12,019 nucleotides of DNA from DATEMK01 sp035275625. GTDB lineage: Bacteria; Bacteroidota; Bacteroidia; AKYH767-A; OLB10. Shown here piece after piece: positions 1 through 7,461 of the stretch (the first letter of the stretch is position 1; each line of letters opens with the position of its first letter). Where the stretch lies: assembly GCA_035275625.1 (NCBI GenBank), contig DATEMK010000415.1, forward strand, positions 1 to 12,019, in the 5' to 3' direction. The notes beneath the pieces are model-generated. The model saw only the letters and a list, made by a program, of their open reading frames with translations, was not told the DNA's origin and made no database searches. A program made the translations under genes and the position numbers.

Positions 1-58
1 AAAAATTGGAATGATGAAATATTGGAATAGCGGAAAAAGGTGAAAATTCCATCATTCT
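1..58 (-). terminator. possible terminator of the S8 peptidase gene
   Basis: Read on the minus strand downstream of the peptidase stop, bases 46-58 can pair with 8-20 (11 of 13 positions identical to the complement, with a 25-base loop), followed by AATTTTT. This resembles an intrinsic terminator, but the stem is AT-rich and the loop long. It may equally be a by-product of the repeat. Confidence 0.25.
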
Positions 59-83
59 GATATTCCATCATCCCATTCCATCA
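8..83. repeat. ATTCCATCA intergenic repeat with partial inverted copy
   Basis: The word ATTCCATCA occurs three times, starting at 46, 62 and 75 (steps of 16 and 13 bases), just beyond the stop codon of the peptidase gene. The complementary words GGAATGATG and TTGGAAT occur at 8-27, so the region is partly self-complementary. Unlike the other intergenic repeats of this window, it has no clean 7-base period. The window edge cuts it, so its full extent is unknown. Confidence 0.6.
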
Positions 84-2939
84 CTACTTCAAGATGGTAA
101 TCTTTTGTGAAACAGAATTTCCATCTGTGCCCAGGTGAACGAAATAAATTCCGTTTTTAAAATTTTGTGTGTTTAATAAAACAGATTGCTTTCCGGAAGA
201 AAAATTTTTGCTTTCCATTTTATACACTTCTTCTCCCAATGCATTATAAATGTTTAGTGAAACCTGAGCTGCGGCTTTCAAAAAGAAATTCAGCATAAGC
301 TGATCAGACGCAGGATTTGGATAGGCTGCAAGCTGTCCGACTAAGGCGGATCCATTGGCTGAAATTTCATGCACACCGGTAAGATTATCATACTCTTCCT
401 GAGCATTCACAGCGCTGGTGATTAAATCAGGGAGGCTGTCACCTGCTAGTATTGCAAAAGCAACTGTGATCGAATCACCTGCGCTTAGCGAGAACAGCCA
501 GGAACCCACCACATGACATACATCATTTCCAGATCCTGCAGTTCCTGCATTGGCGCGGCTTGTAGAAAGAGTGGTATGTTTCTCAGTTGAAGTATAATCA
601 TCATACATGTTCACACCACCTGCTCCACCGGCAATATTATCAAGCGCATAATGATGCCAGGGTTGGGATGTAAGTAATTTTGTCCCGGCATATAAACCGT
701 TTGCCTGGGTGCTGTAAACGTATCCCAAGTTGAGTACAGTATCCTCTGCCGCCCTGTTAAGGGTATAGTCCATAATATCCCAATCAGCAAATATTCCTGC
801 GTAAAGAGAACTTAAAGCACTTGTCCCGTTGTTTTTAATATTGTATTCAACAATAATATATTTTCTATCTCCGGGAGTGCTCCATGCAAAAGTTTTGTGT
901 GTAACTAAAACATCCAATTGTTGTACAGCAGGATTATCATTGAATTTTCCATACAAATCAAATTCAGACTGAACGGATGGAATGACTTGCACCACACGTG
1001 ACACGGATTGAAAATCAAGATCAAAATTTCCCTGGGTGCTGCGCATGTTGTCCGAAACCTGGTTATTATTTCCTATCATTAATCCTCCATCATATACTAA
1101 CTGATTCCCAAGATAATTAAATCCAAGTCCTTCCGTCTGCGCAAGACCATTCCAGAATATTTGGCCTTTGCTCGTTTGAGTGGTCAGCACATCATTGATA
1201 GTAATATTGATGTAATCCACATTGACTGTTTCTTTAAAAAGAAATACGTCTGAATAGGTTCCGTCATTCAGCGTAAGCTTGAAATTAACAACAGCATTCA
1301 GCGGAGCGCCTGTATTTACTTTAACTGTAAAAGGACTGCCGCTGTTATTATTAGTTGCGAGTGTGCCGAGAGCGCCAATATTGTAAGTGCCGTTAAGAAC
1401 TGTAACGTAAGGGGACGTGGTAGTTAATGCTGCAGTAAGATTTGTGGTCGGGTCAAGATAATTGATAAAATCTCCGGAAATATTAATTGTATCGCCAATT
1501 ACAAATGAATCATCATTATTATCAGTAGAAACTTTATTTTCAAACCTCACTGAGGGAGATGCAACTGTTAATGCGTTGAACAAATTAATTCTTCCCTTGC
1601 CAAGCTTGTCCTGGTAAATTCCATTTCCTGCAACTCCGTAAATATTATCACAGGTAACTCTCAATTTTTCGCCAACCTGCAAAGCGTTATAGGAAGGAAA
1701 CTGAGATTTAATAATTGCAGCGGAGCCGGCAGCAATGGGTGATGCCATCGAAGTTCCGTCTAAGAAAGCATACGTATTATTATAGTAAGTGCTGTAAATG
1801 CCGGAGCCGGGAGCGCACACATCTACAAAGGCGCCATAGTTTGAAAAGCTGGATTTTCCATCATTGGTGCCGGTGGAAGCAACTGAAATTACATATTGAT
1901 AAGAAGCAGGGTAATATGCTCCTTCGCTGGCGTTATTACCTGCCGCGCATACAACGAGCGCATCCTCATTAATTGTTGCATAAGTTACGGCATCCTGTCC
2001 AAACTGGCCTCCGCCCCCGCTTCCCCATGAACAATTTATAACAGAGCATCCATGATCAGCAGCGTATACAATGCCTTCGTATCCTTTAACAAGGTATGCA
2101 TTCGGGTCGCTGTTAAGAGAAGTTTTTACGGGAAGGAATTTGCAGTTAAATCCCGGGGATGCAACTCCGCTGGAATTGTTTGTAGCAGCAGCAGCGCAGC
2201 CGCTCACATGAGAACCATGCGCCTGGTTGCCGTTTCCGCCTACCATCGGGTTGTTATCACTGTCAGCTAAATCCCATCCACGGTAATTGTCAATATAGCC
2301 ATCCCCGTCATCATCTGTTCCGTTAACAGGATCAGTATAATTGAGCTTAAGATTATCGGCAAGATCGGGATGATCCCAGTCAGTTCCTGTATCTACAATT
2401 CCGATTACCACATTGGTATCACCATGAGTGACATCCCATGCTAAATATGCATTGATCTTTGTAAGAAAATATTGCAAGCCTGTGCTCGGATCATTCGGGC
2501 TGAAAAAAAGATGCGGAACATAAAACGGTTCGGCATATTCCACCATGCCGGTTGCGATGATACGGTTGATTGTTTTTTCAAGATTTACATCGGCCGTAAA
2601 TTCAATTTTATAAATAGTGGAAAGATCAACCAGCTTTAATCCCTGTGCATTTCGCTCCTGTGCAGGGGCTGATTTAGCCGGAAAAATTTTTGCCACCGCT
2701 GCCGCACCGATAGAATTGAAAATTGAATTCAGCTTTTCATTTTCCACGGAAGTGGTTTTACAAGCATTCCTGAATTCAGGCTTTACTTTAAAGACAATGG
2801 TTTTTGGCAAATAATCAGAACCCGTCAGATTAGCAGGCATTCTGAAATACGGAGCCGCGCTTTTTATTTTGTTTTGAGCGCTTGCCGCGAATGTGACGAT
2901 GAATAATGAAATAATTGCAAGTTGTAATTTTTGTTTCAT
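84..2939 (-). CDS. secreted S8 (subtilisin-like) serine peptidase with T9SS type A sorting domain
   Basis: This is a 951-aa precursor of an extracellular protease. Residues 1-21 form a Sec signal peptide (hydrophobic core, AxA-type cleavage before Q22). Residues about 43-140 look like a subtilase propeptide. The peptidase domain spans about 175-455, with Asp183 in VDTGTDWDHPDL, His241 in HGSHVSG, the probable oxyanion Asn335 in AAGNN and Ser397 in DGTSMASP, so the catalytic set is complete. An Asp/Gly-rich insert at about 206-219 (NGTDDDGDGYIDN) looks like a calcium-binding loop. Residues about 460-865 are beta-rich accessory domains without catalytic motifs. Residues 872-951 start with AYPNPASDQL and end in KITILK, a typical type A sorting domain, predicting export by the type IX system and surface attachment or release. 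The ATG at 2939 is supported by the signal peptide. Substrate is unknown. It is divergent from the lipoprotein gene. Confidence 0.95.
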   Translation of the reverse strand: MKQKLQLAIISLFIVTFAASAQNKIKSAAPYFRMPANLTGSDYLPKTIVFKVKPEFRNACKTTSVENEKLNSIFNSIGAAAVAKIFPAKSAPAQERNAQGLKLVDLSTIYKIEFTADVNLEKTINRIIATGMVEYAEPFYVPHLFFSPNDPSTGLQYFLTKINAYLAWDVTHGDTNVVIGIVDTGTDWDHPDLADNLKLNYTDPVNGTDDDGDGYIDNYRGWDLADSDNNPMVGGNGNQAHGSHVSGCAAAATNNSSGVASPGFNCKFLPVKTSLNSDPNAYLVKGYEGIVYAADHGCSVINCSWGSGGGGQFGQDAVTYATINEDALVVCAAGNNASEGAYYPASYQYVISVASTGTNDGKSSFSNYGAFVDVCAPGSGIYSTYYNNTYAFLDGTSMASPIAAGSAAIIKSQFPSYNALQVGEKLRVTCDNIYGVAGNGIYQDKLGKGRINLFNALTVASPSVRFENKVSTDNNDDSFVIGDTINISGDFINYLDPTTNLTAALTTTSPYVTVLNGTYNIGALGTLATNNNSGSPFTVKVNTGAPLNAVVNFKLTLNDGTYSDVFLFKETVNVDYINITINDVLTTQTSKGQIFWNGLAQTEGLGFNYLGNQLVYDGGLMIGNNNQVSDNMRSTQGNFDLDFQSVSRVVQVIPSVQSEFDLYGKFNDNPAVQQLDVLVTHKTFAWSTPGDRKYIIVEYNIKNNGTSALSSLYAGIFADWDIMDYTLNRAAEDTVLNLGYVYSTQANGLYAGTKLLTSQPWHHYALDNIAGGAGGVNMYDDYTSTEKHTTLSTSRANAGTAGSGNDVCHVVGSWLFSLSAGDSITVAFAILAGDSLPDLITSAVNAQEEYDNLTGVHEISANGSALVGQLAAYPNPASDQLMLNFFLKAAAQVSLNIYNALGEEVYKMESKNFSSGKQSVLLNTQNFKNGIYFVHLGTDGNSVSQKITILK

Positions 2940-2972
2940 TTGTTTGTTTTTAGAAATTGATTTTTGGAAATG

Positions 2973-2980
2973 CGAAGTTA
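2973..2980 (-). promoter_or_regulatory. candidate -7 box for the S8 peptidase gene
   Basis: On the minus strand this reads TAACTTCG, one mismatch from the Bacteroidota TAnnTTTG box, 33 bases upstream of the start codon. A T-rich spacer of 10 bases (2981-2990) separates it from the CTTTAAA array. I see no clear TTTG at -33. Confidence 0.35.
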
Positions 2981-2990
2981 TGGAAAAAGG

Positions 2991-3025
2991 TTTAAAGTTT
3001 AAAGTTTAAGGTTTAAGGTTTAAGC
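2991..3025. repeat. heptamer array, TTTAAAG/TTTAAGG family (5 units)
   Basis: Five consecutive 7-base units: TTTAAAG twice, TTTAAGG twice, TTTAAGC once. It lies between the divergent peptidase and lipoprotein genes. The C/A-rich strand (CTTTAAA) reads toward the peptidase start. The same family recurs at 7373-7407 and 8578-8648. Confidence 0.9.
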
Positions 3026-3037
3026 CGGAAATTATTT

Positions 3038-3045
3038 TACCTTCA
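3038..3045 (+). promoter_or_regulatory. candidate -7 box for the lipoprotein gene
   Basis: TACCTTCA matches TAnnTTTG at six of eight positions and is followed by C, exactly as TATCTTCAC upstream of the acetyltransferase gene. It would give a leader of roughly 35-40 bases. No convincing -33 element is visible, because the heptamer array occupies that place. Confidence 0.4.
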
Positions 3046-3071
3046 CATGCAACTTTAAAGCATGTTCATGC
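3045..3071 (+). promoter_or_regulatory. inverted repeats in the lipoprotein leader, possible operator or hairpin
   Basis: ACATGC (3045-3050) and GCATGT (3060-3065) form a perfect 6-bp inverted repeat with a 9-base spacer. GCATG (3060-3064) also pairs with CATGC (3067-3071) across two bases. They lie just downstream of the predicted -7 box and before the ATG at 3089, so they could be a protein-binding site or alternative hairpins in the mRNA leader. Function is not shown. Confidence 0.25.
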
Positions 3072-3088
3072 ATCTTCTAAGTAATTAA

Positions 3089-4858
3089 ATGAAAAAAATA
3101 TCTCTCTTTTTTACTCTGATTTCTCTTTCCATCCTTTTTATTTTCAGCTGTAAAAAAGAAAAAAATGATGCTGCAACGGTTGATTACGGCAGCAGCAACA
3201 ACAGTTTAAGAACAACTGTTACCGGAATTGTTCTCGATGAAAGCAATGCTCCTTTAACAGGAGTGGCCGTAACTGCTTACGGACAAACAACCTCCACCAA
3301 TCAATACGGAACTTTTGTTTTAAAAAATTTGAATGTAAATAAAGAACGCTGTGTTTTGCAATTTGTAAAAACAGGGTTTTTTAAACGTGCGCACGGTTTT
3401 ATCGCTTCAGGAAATACAGTGAATTATGTGCGCATCATTTTACTTAGCAATGCCGCCACTCAAAATTTTTCCTCTTCCGCTGGCGGAACAATTTTTTTGC
3501 CTGATGGTTCATCCGCAGCATTTCAACCTAACTCTATTGTAACAACATCTGGCAGCGCATATACGGGAACAGTAAATTTAATAGTAAAACATCTTTCACC
3601 TGATGATGTGAATTTTGGTTTTACAATTCCCGGTGGTGACCTGGCGGGTATGAATGCAAACGAAGAAGATGTTATTCTTTACACATATGGAATGCTCGGT
3701 GTTGAATTAATCGGAAGCAGCGGTGAGGCATTGCAACTGGCAACCGGAACTTCTGCAACGCTGACTTTATCCATAGCCGCATCTCAATTATCATCTGCGC
3801 CAGCAACCATTCCTCTCTGGTTTTTTGATGAAACCACTTCTTTGTGGAAAGAAGAAGGCATGGCAAATAAAGTTGGGAATAATTATGTGGGGACGGTGGC
3901 ACATTTTAGCTGGTGGAATTATGATTACAGCGGACCAAAATCCTTTATTAAAGGAAAAGTTATTGATTGTAATGGATTGCCTGTACCTAACGTGGTTGTT
4001 TCCCTAAATGGCATCGCAGAAGCTATTACTGATCAAAATGGAGAATACAATATATGGGTTCCTGCCGGGCTTACTCTGCCAATTCAAATACAAGTTTTAA
4101 CAATTAATAATAATTCATATATTTCAAACAGCCAACCCGAAAATATCCCATCTTTATTGGCCAATCAACTTTATGTAGTCCCGGATTTGATTATTTCCTG
4201 CTTAACAAGAGTAAAAGGAACAATTAAATCATGCACAGGTGAAGCAACGGATGGATTCGTTTCAATTTCCAATAATACTTTTTATATATATCAATATATT
4301 ACCAATGGAGCATTTAGCTTGTCGGCACCGCCAAATGTGCAAATGATATTGTATTCTTCAAATTCATTTTATTATCATTCGCAAAACATTAATACCCTTA
4401 TTGCTCCAAATGATTTAAATGTTGGTAATTTATCATTGTGCGATTCGTTACCAATTTCCAATAATGGTTTTATGTTGGATGCGGGTCCTTTTTCACATCA
4501 GATTTTGAATGTAAATTTAATAACCAGTACTGCTACGGTCAATCCTGATTCAGGCAAAACAAATATTTCATTGACCGGAACATCACTTCCTGATTTTACT
4601 ATTTCTAGTTATTACATTAGTGTGAATGATATTCTTGTCTCGAATACCACCTGCTACATTAATATGCTTTTTTACGATTCGGGAAATCAATCTTACTTTA
4701 TCAATGGTTCTAATTTATCTTGTGAACTACTGGAAGTAGGAAATATTGGGCAAAACATCAGAGGTAGTTATAATGGAACAATTAATTTTTCAGTAAATAA
4801 TGCAGCCTGGACAACAGGAACAATCTCAGGGAATTTCGACATAATCCGAACCCAATAA
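3089..4858 (+). CDS. lipoprotein with carboxypeptidase-regulatory-like domains and a FAM171/CILP-like middle domain
   Basis: This is a 589-aa predicted lipoprotein. The signal peptide ends in a lipobox (FIFSC), with lipidated Cys21 followed by KKEKND. Residues about 42-118 form a carboxypeptidase-regulatory-like beta-sandwich (TGIVLDESNAPLTGVAVTA, then NQYGTFVL). Residues about 124-278 form a second module, with GGTIFLPDGSSAAFQPNSIV, then YGMLGVELIG, IPLWFFDETTSLWKEEG and VAHFSWWNY. The WFFDE..W...G pattern resembles the extracellular module of animal FAM171/CILP-type proteins. Two more regulatory-like repeats follow at about 285-340 (IKGKVIDCNGLPVPNVVVSL, DQNGEYNI) and 373-420. Residues about 450-589 match nothing I recognise and are encoded by notably AT-rich DNA. 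There is no catalytic domain and no T9SS tail. Such modules usually serve adhesion or protein contact at the cell surface. The substrate is unknown, so the role is inferred only. Confidence 0.8.
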   Translation: MKKISLFFTLISLSILFIFSCKKEKNDAATVDYGSSNNSLRTTVTGIVLDESNAPLTGVAVTAYGQTTSTNQYGTFVLKNLNVNKERCVLQFVKTGFFKRAHGFIASGNTVNYVRIILLSNAATQNFSSSAGGTIFLPDGSSAAFQPNSIVTTSGSAYTGTVNLIVKHLSPDDVNFGFTIPGGDLAGMNANEEDVILYTYGMLGVELIGSSGEALQLATGTSATLTLSIAASQLSSAPATIPLWFFDETTSLWKEEGMANKVGNNYVGTVAHFSWWNYDYSGPKSFIKGKVIDCNGLPVPNVVVSLNGIAEAITDQNGEYNIWVPAGLTLPIQIQVLTINNNSYISNSQPENIPSLLANQLYVVPDLIISCLTRVKGTIKSCTGEATDGFVSISNNTFYIYQYITNGAFSLSAPPNVQMILYSSNSFYYHSQNINTLIAPNDLNVGNLSLCDSLPISNNGFMLDAGPFSHQILNVNLITSTATVNPDSGKTNISLTGTSLPDFTISSYYISVNDILVSNTTCYINMLFYDSGNQSYFINGSNLSCELLEVGNIGQNIRGSYNGTINFSVNNAAWTTGTISGNFDIIRTQ

Positions 4859-4877
4859 AAAAAAATCCATTTTCCCT

Positions 4878-4908
4878 TGCATTTTAAAAAAATCAAATGC
4901 ATCTTTTT
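4878..4908 (+). terminator. intrinsic terminator after the lipoprotein gene
   Basis: TGCATTT (4878-4884) and AAATGCA (4895-4901) form a perfect 7-bp stem with a 10-base loop, followed directly by TCTTTTT. It begins 19 bases after the stop codon. The stem is AT-rich, so strength is uncertain, but position and U-tract fit an intrinsic terminator. It also separates the lipoprotein gene from the acetyltransferase promoter. Confidence 0.6.
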
Positions 4909-4921
4909 AGGCAATTGTTTG

Positions 4922-4929
4922 TATCTTCA
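4922..4929 (+). promoter_or_regulatory. candidate -7 box for the acetyltransferase gene
   Basis: TATCTTCA (TAnnTTTG with two mismatches) lies 32 bases before the ATG and just after the terminator hairpin. The word TAYCTTCAC is shared with the candidate promoter at 3038. No clear TTTG is seen at the expected -33 distance. Confidence 0.35.
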
Positions 4930-4961
4930 CAAACGATTCGAAAATTGGTAAGAAAAAAGCC

Positions 4962-5513
4962 ATGCTGCAAATAAATTTTACTCCCTTCCCTGTTTTAACA
5001 ACAGATCGTTTGATTTTAAGACAGCTTAAAACAACAGACGAAAAGGAAGTGCTTGCCATCCGTTCAAATGAAACAGTAAATAAATATATTGACCGCCCAC
5101 CCACACGCTCTGTTAAAGATGCGCGAAAATTTATTGACATGATAACTAAAAATATCAGCAATAACGAAAGTGCATTCTGGGCAATCACGCTCAAAAACAA
5201 CCCCGCATTAATCGGATCAATTACGTTATGGAAAATTTCTATTGAACATGAGAGGGCAGAAATAGGCTATGAGCTGCTTCCCCGTTTTCACGGAAAAGGA
5301 ATCATGCAGGAAGCGCTTACTAAAGTGGTTGAATTCGGATTTCAAACCATGCAGCTGAAAACTATAGTGGCGTTTACTAATAAAGATAACGAGCCGTCAA
5401 AAAAATTGTTAGAAAGAAATAATTTCAGGATAGACGAGAGTATGGAAGAAGAGAAAACAGAAAAGGAGAAATTGACTACGGTGGTTTATTCGTTAAGGGT
5501 GATTGGTCAATGA
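4962..5513 (+). CDS. GNAT family N-acetyltransferase, RimJ/RimL-like
   Basis: The product is 183 aa, the usual length for the RimJ/RimL/SpeG-like branch of the GNAT superfamily, which moves acetyl from acetyl-CoA to an amine on a protein N-terminus, amino acid, polyamine or antibiotic. The N-terminal LTTDRLILRQLKTTDEKEVL is characteristic. Residues 98-108 (RAEIGYELLPR) lead into the acetyl-CoA loop RFHGKG at 108-113 (R/QxxGxG). The stretch VAFTNKDNEPSKKLLERNNF (about 137-155) is the conserved C-terminal motif. The substrate cannot be told. The last codons (I-G-Q-stop) lie in the start of the CAATGAC-type array, so the repeat supplies the stop codon. It is convergent with the ABC exporter gene and probably transcribed alone. 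Confidence 0.9.
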   Translation: MLQINFTPFPVLTTDRLILRQLKTTDEKEVLAIRSNETVNKYIDRPPTRSVKDARKFIDMITKNISNNESAFWAITLKNNPALIGSITLWKISIEHERAEIGYELLPRFHGKGIMQEALTKVVEFGFQTMQLKTIVAFTNKDNEPSKKLLERNNFRIDESMEEEKTEKEKLTTVVYSLRVIGQ

Positions 5514-5545
5514 CCAATGACCAATGACCAATGACCAATAATCAA
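5502..5545. repeat. heptamer array, TGACCAA family, with palindrome at the acetyltransferase stop
   Basis: Four perfect TGACCAA units (5511-5538) and one variant TAATCAA (5539-5545) fill the gap between two convergent genes. The left edge forms a 17-bp palindrome: ATTGGTCA (5502-5509), A, TGACCAAT (5511-5518). The unit equals CAATGAC in another register, so it belongs with the larger array at 10218-10343. The first unit starts exactly at the TGA stop of the acetyltransferase. Confidence 0.92.
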
Positions 5546-5548
5546 TTC

Positions 5549-7348
5549 TCACGCTTTTTCTTCTTCGAGCAACTGCTTCCAGTAAATTTCAGCATAGACT
5601 CCGCCTTTTTCAATCAGCGCAGCGTGTTCACCGTGCTCAACCATCTTTCCTTCTGACAAAACAATAATTTCATCCGCATTCTTTACCGAAGAAACACGAT
5701 GGCTCGTGATAATAGTTGTTCGCCCCTTCATCACCTTTTGAAGGTTCTGAAGAATTTCTTCTTCCGTTTTTGTATCCACAGCAGAAAGGCAATCATCAAA
5801 AATTAAAATCTCCGGTTCTTTAATAATGGCTCTTGCAATGGAGATGCGCTGCTTCTGCCCCCCGGAAAGTGTGATGCCCCGCTCCCCTACCACTGTTTCA
5901 AAACCTTCAGGAAACTCGATAATGTTTTCATATACGACAGCATTTTTAGCAGCTTCTTTTATTTTGTTATCCGAAACTCCATTCTCATTTAATTGTGCTA
6001 ACCCAAAAGAAATATTATTTGCAATCGTATCGCTGAAAAGAAAAACATCCTGCGGGACACATCCCGTTTGCTGCCTGAAATCATCAAGATTTATTTCTTT
6101 TAAATTTTTTCCGTCAATCAGGATTTCACCATCATCGGGATCCATCATCCGGAGCAAAAGATTTATAATAGTTGTTTTACCCGAACCCGTTCTGCCGATG
6201 ATAGCGAGTGATTTTCCGGCTTCTACCCTGAAGGAAACATTTTGGAGCGCCCTTGTATTGCTATGCGGATACGTGCAGGATACATTTCTGAATTCAATGT
6301 TGCCGTTAACGGGAAAAGGTTCGGTTGAAGTTGAAATGACATCGGGATGCGTATGCAAAAATTCATTAATGCGTTCCTGCGAAGCTGCTGCGCGCTGTAC
6401 TAATGTAACCACCCAGCCAAGCGATGCAACGGGCCAGGTGAGCATGTTTACATATATCACAAACTCAGCAATATTTCCAAGCGTAATATTTCCGGCAATC
6501 ACTTCTTTGCCCCCGATGTAAATTGTCATCAATGTGCTCACCCCAATCAGGATTAACAGCAGCGGAAAAAACAATGCGTTGGTTCGCACCAAATCCATGT
6601 TCAGCGTTTTATACGTTTCAGCCCGTTCATTAAAATAGCTGATGCTTTGATTTTCCCTCACAAAAGATTTTAAAATCCTGATCCCTGAAAATGCTTCCTG
6701 CACATAAGTGGAAAGGGTTGACAATTGCGCCTGCACCTGTTCACTTTTTCTGTTGATGATATCATGCACATAATAAATGACAAGTATCAATACCGGCATG
6801 GGTGTCAGCACATACCATGAAAGCCGTGCATTGACATGAAACATAGCGTAGCTCACCAATATAAAAAGCACCACCATGTTAATCGTATACATAATAGCCG
6901 GACCCACGTACATCCGCACACGCGCCACGTCTTCGCTGATGCGGTTCATCAGGTCGCCAGTGTTCTGACGGTTGTAAAAGGAAATGTTCAGCTTCTGGTA
7001 ATGCCTGAAAATTTCATTCTTCTGCTCGTATTCAATGTGGCGGCTCATCACGATAATTGTTTGCCGCATGAAAAACATAAAGACTCCTTTGAGCAATGCC
7101 ATCAGTAAAATGAGAAAAATAAAAAAAGCGATGCCAAGTGTGAGTGTTTTATAAAAATTATTTTGCAGCTCAAAACCTGTCAGCAATTTATAAGTATCAA
7201 TATCAGCCGTCACCAGGTCCAAAGCATTCCGTACCACCTGTGCCGGAACAATGCCGAAAATATTGGAAACTGTAACAAATAAAATCCCGAGCAAAAACCT
7301 TCCCCGGTATTGGTAGAAATATTTGTTGAGTGATTTTAGATGTTTCAA
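5549..7348 (-). CDS. ABC exporter half-transporter (membrane domain plus ATPase), MdlA/YheI-like
   Basis: This 599-aa type IV ABC exporter half has a six-helix membrane domain (about residues 15-310) and a C-terminal ATPase. Seen are Walker A GRTGSGKT (385-392), the Q-loop Gln433 in VPQD, the signature LSGGQ (494-498), Walker B ILIFDD (514-519), the D-loop SAVD (522-525) and the switch His550. The position of the catalytic glutamate after Walker B is Asp519, as in MdlA/YheI/BmrC-type halves that pair with a canonical partner. No partner gene is present here. The substrate is unknown; lipid, drug or peptide export are all possible. The only start before an in-frame stop that keeps the N-terminus is TTG at 7348 (alternatively ATA); the next Met is near residue 83, inside the membrane domain. 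It is divergent from the dehydrogenase gene. Confidence 0.93.
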   Translation of the reverse strand: MKHLKSLNKYFYQYRGRFLLGILFVTVSNIFGIVPAQVVRNALDLVTADIDTYKLLTGFELQNNFYKTLTLGIAFFIFLILLMALLKGVFMFFMRQTIIVMSRHIEYEQKNEIFRHYQKLNISFYNRQNTGDLMNRISEDVARVRMYVGPAIMYTINMVVLFILVSYAMFHVNARLSWYVLTPMPVLILVIYYVHDIINRKSEQVQAQLSTLSTYVQEAFSGIRILKSFVRENQSISYFNERAETYKTLNMDLVRTNALFFPLLLILIGVSTLMTIYIGGKEVIAGNITLGNIAEFVIYVNMLTWPVASLGWVVTLVQRAAASQERINEFLHTHPDVISTSTEPFPVNGNIEFRNVSCTYPHSNTRALQNVSFRVEAGKSLAIIGRTGSGKTTIINLLLRMMDPDDGEILIDGKNLKEINLDDFRQQTGCVPQDVFLFSDTIANNISFGLAQLNENGVSDNKIKEAAKNAVVYENIIEFPEGFETVVGERGITLSGGQKQRISIARAIIKEPEILIFDDCLSAVDTKTEEEILQNLQKVMKGRTTIITSHRVSSVKNADEIIVLSEGKMVEHGEHAALIEKGGVYAEIYWKQLLEEEKA

Positions 7349-7372
7349 ACCGGTTATTCAGGGTAATTTTAA

Positions 7373-7407
7373 CTTTAAACTTTAAACCTTCAACTTTAAA
7401 CTTTTTT
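7373..7407. repeat. heptamer array, CTTTAAA family (upstream of the dehydrogenase)
   Basis: Units CTTTAAA at 7373, 7380 and 7394, with CCTTCAA at 7387 and CTTTTTT at 7401, all in one 7-base register. The array sits between divergent genes, with its C/A-rich strand reading toward the dehydrogenase. The last unit merges into the T-run before the -7 box. Confidence 0.85.
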
Positions 7408-7408
7408 C

Positions 7409-7416
7409 TACCTTTG
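7409..7416 (+). promoter_or_regulatory. -7 box for the dehydrogenase gene
   Basis: TACCTTTG is a perfect TAnnTTTG match. Transcription should start near 7422, leaving a leader of about 40 bases. The same octamer, after a similar T-run, stands before the DUF1573 gene (9685-9692). The repeat array covers the region where a -33 TTTG would lie, and none is evident. Confidence 0.7.
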
Positions 7417-7461
7417 CCGCTTTAAAAATTTCTTCAAAATTACCATATAAAATCACCCCCG

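Noticed and set aside
1715..2270. plus-strand open frames inside the peptidase gene
   Set aside because: They are antisense to the catalytic domain, rich in Ser/Arg/Lys without pattern, and have no supported start.
5826..6521. 231-aa open frame on the plus strand inside the ABC exporter gene
   Set aside because: It lies opposite the well-conserved ATPase domain and shows no recognisable motif; it is a shadow of the real gene.
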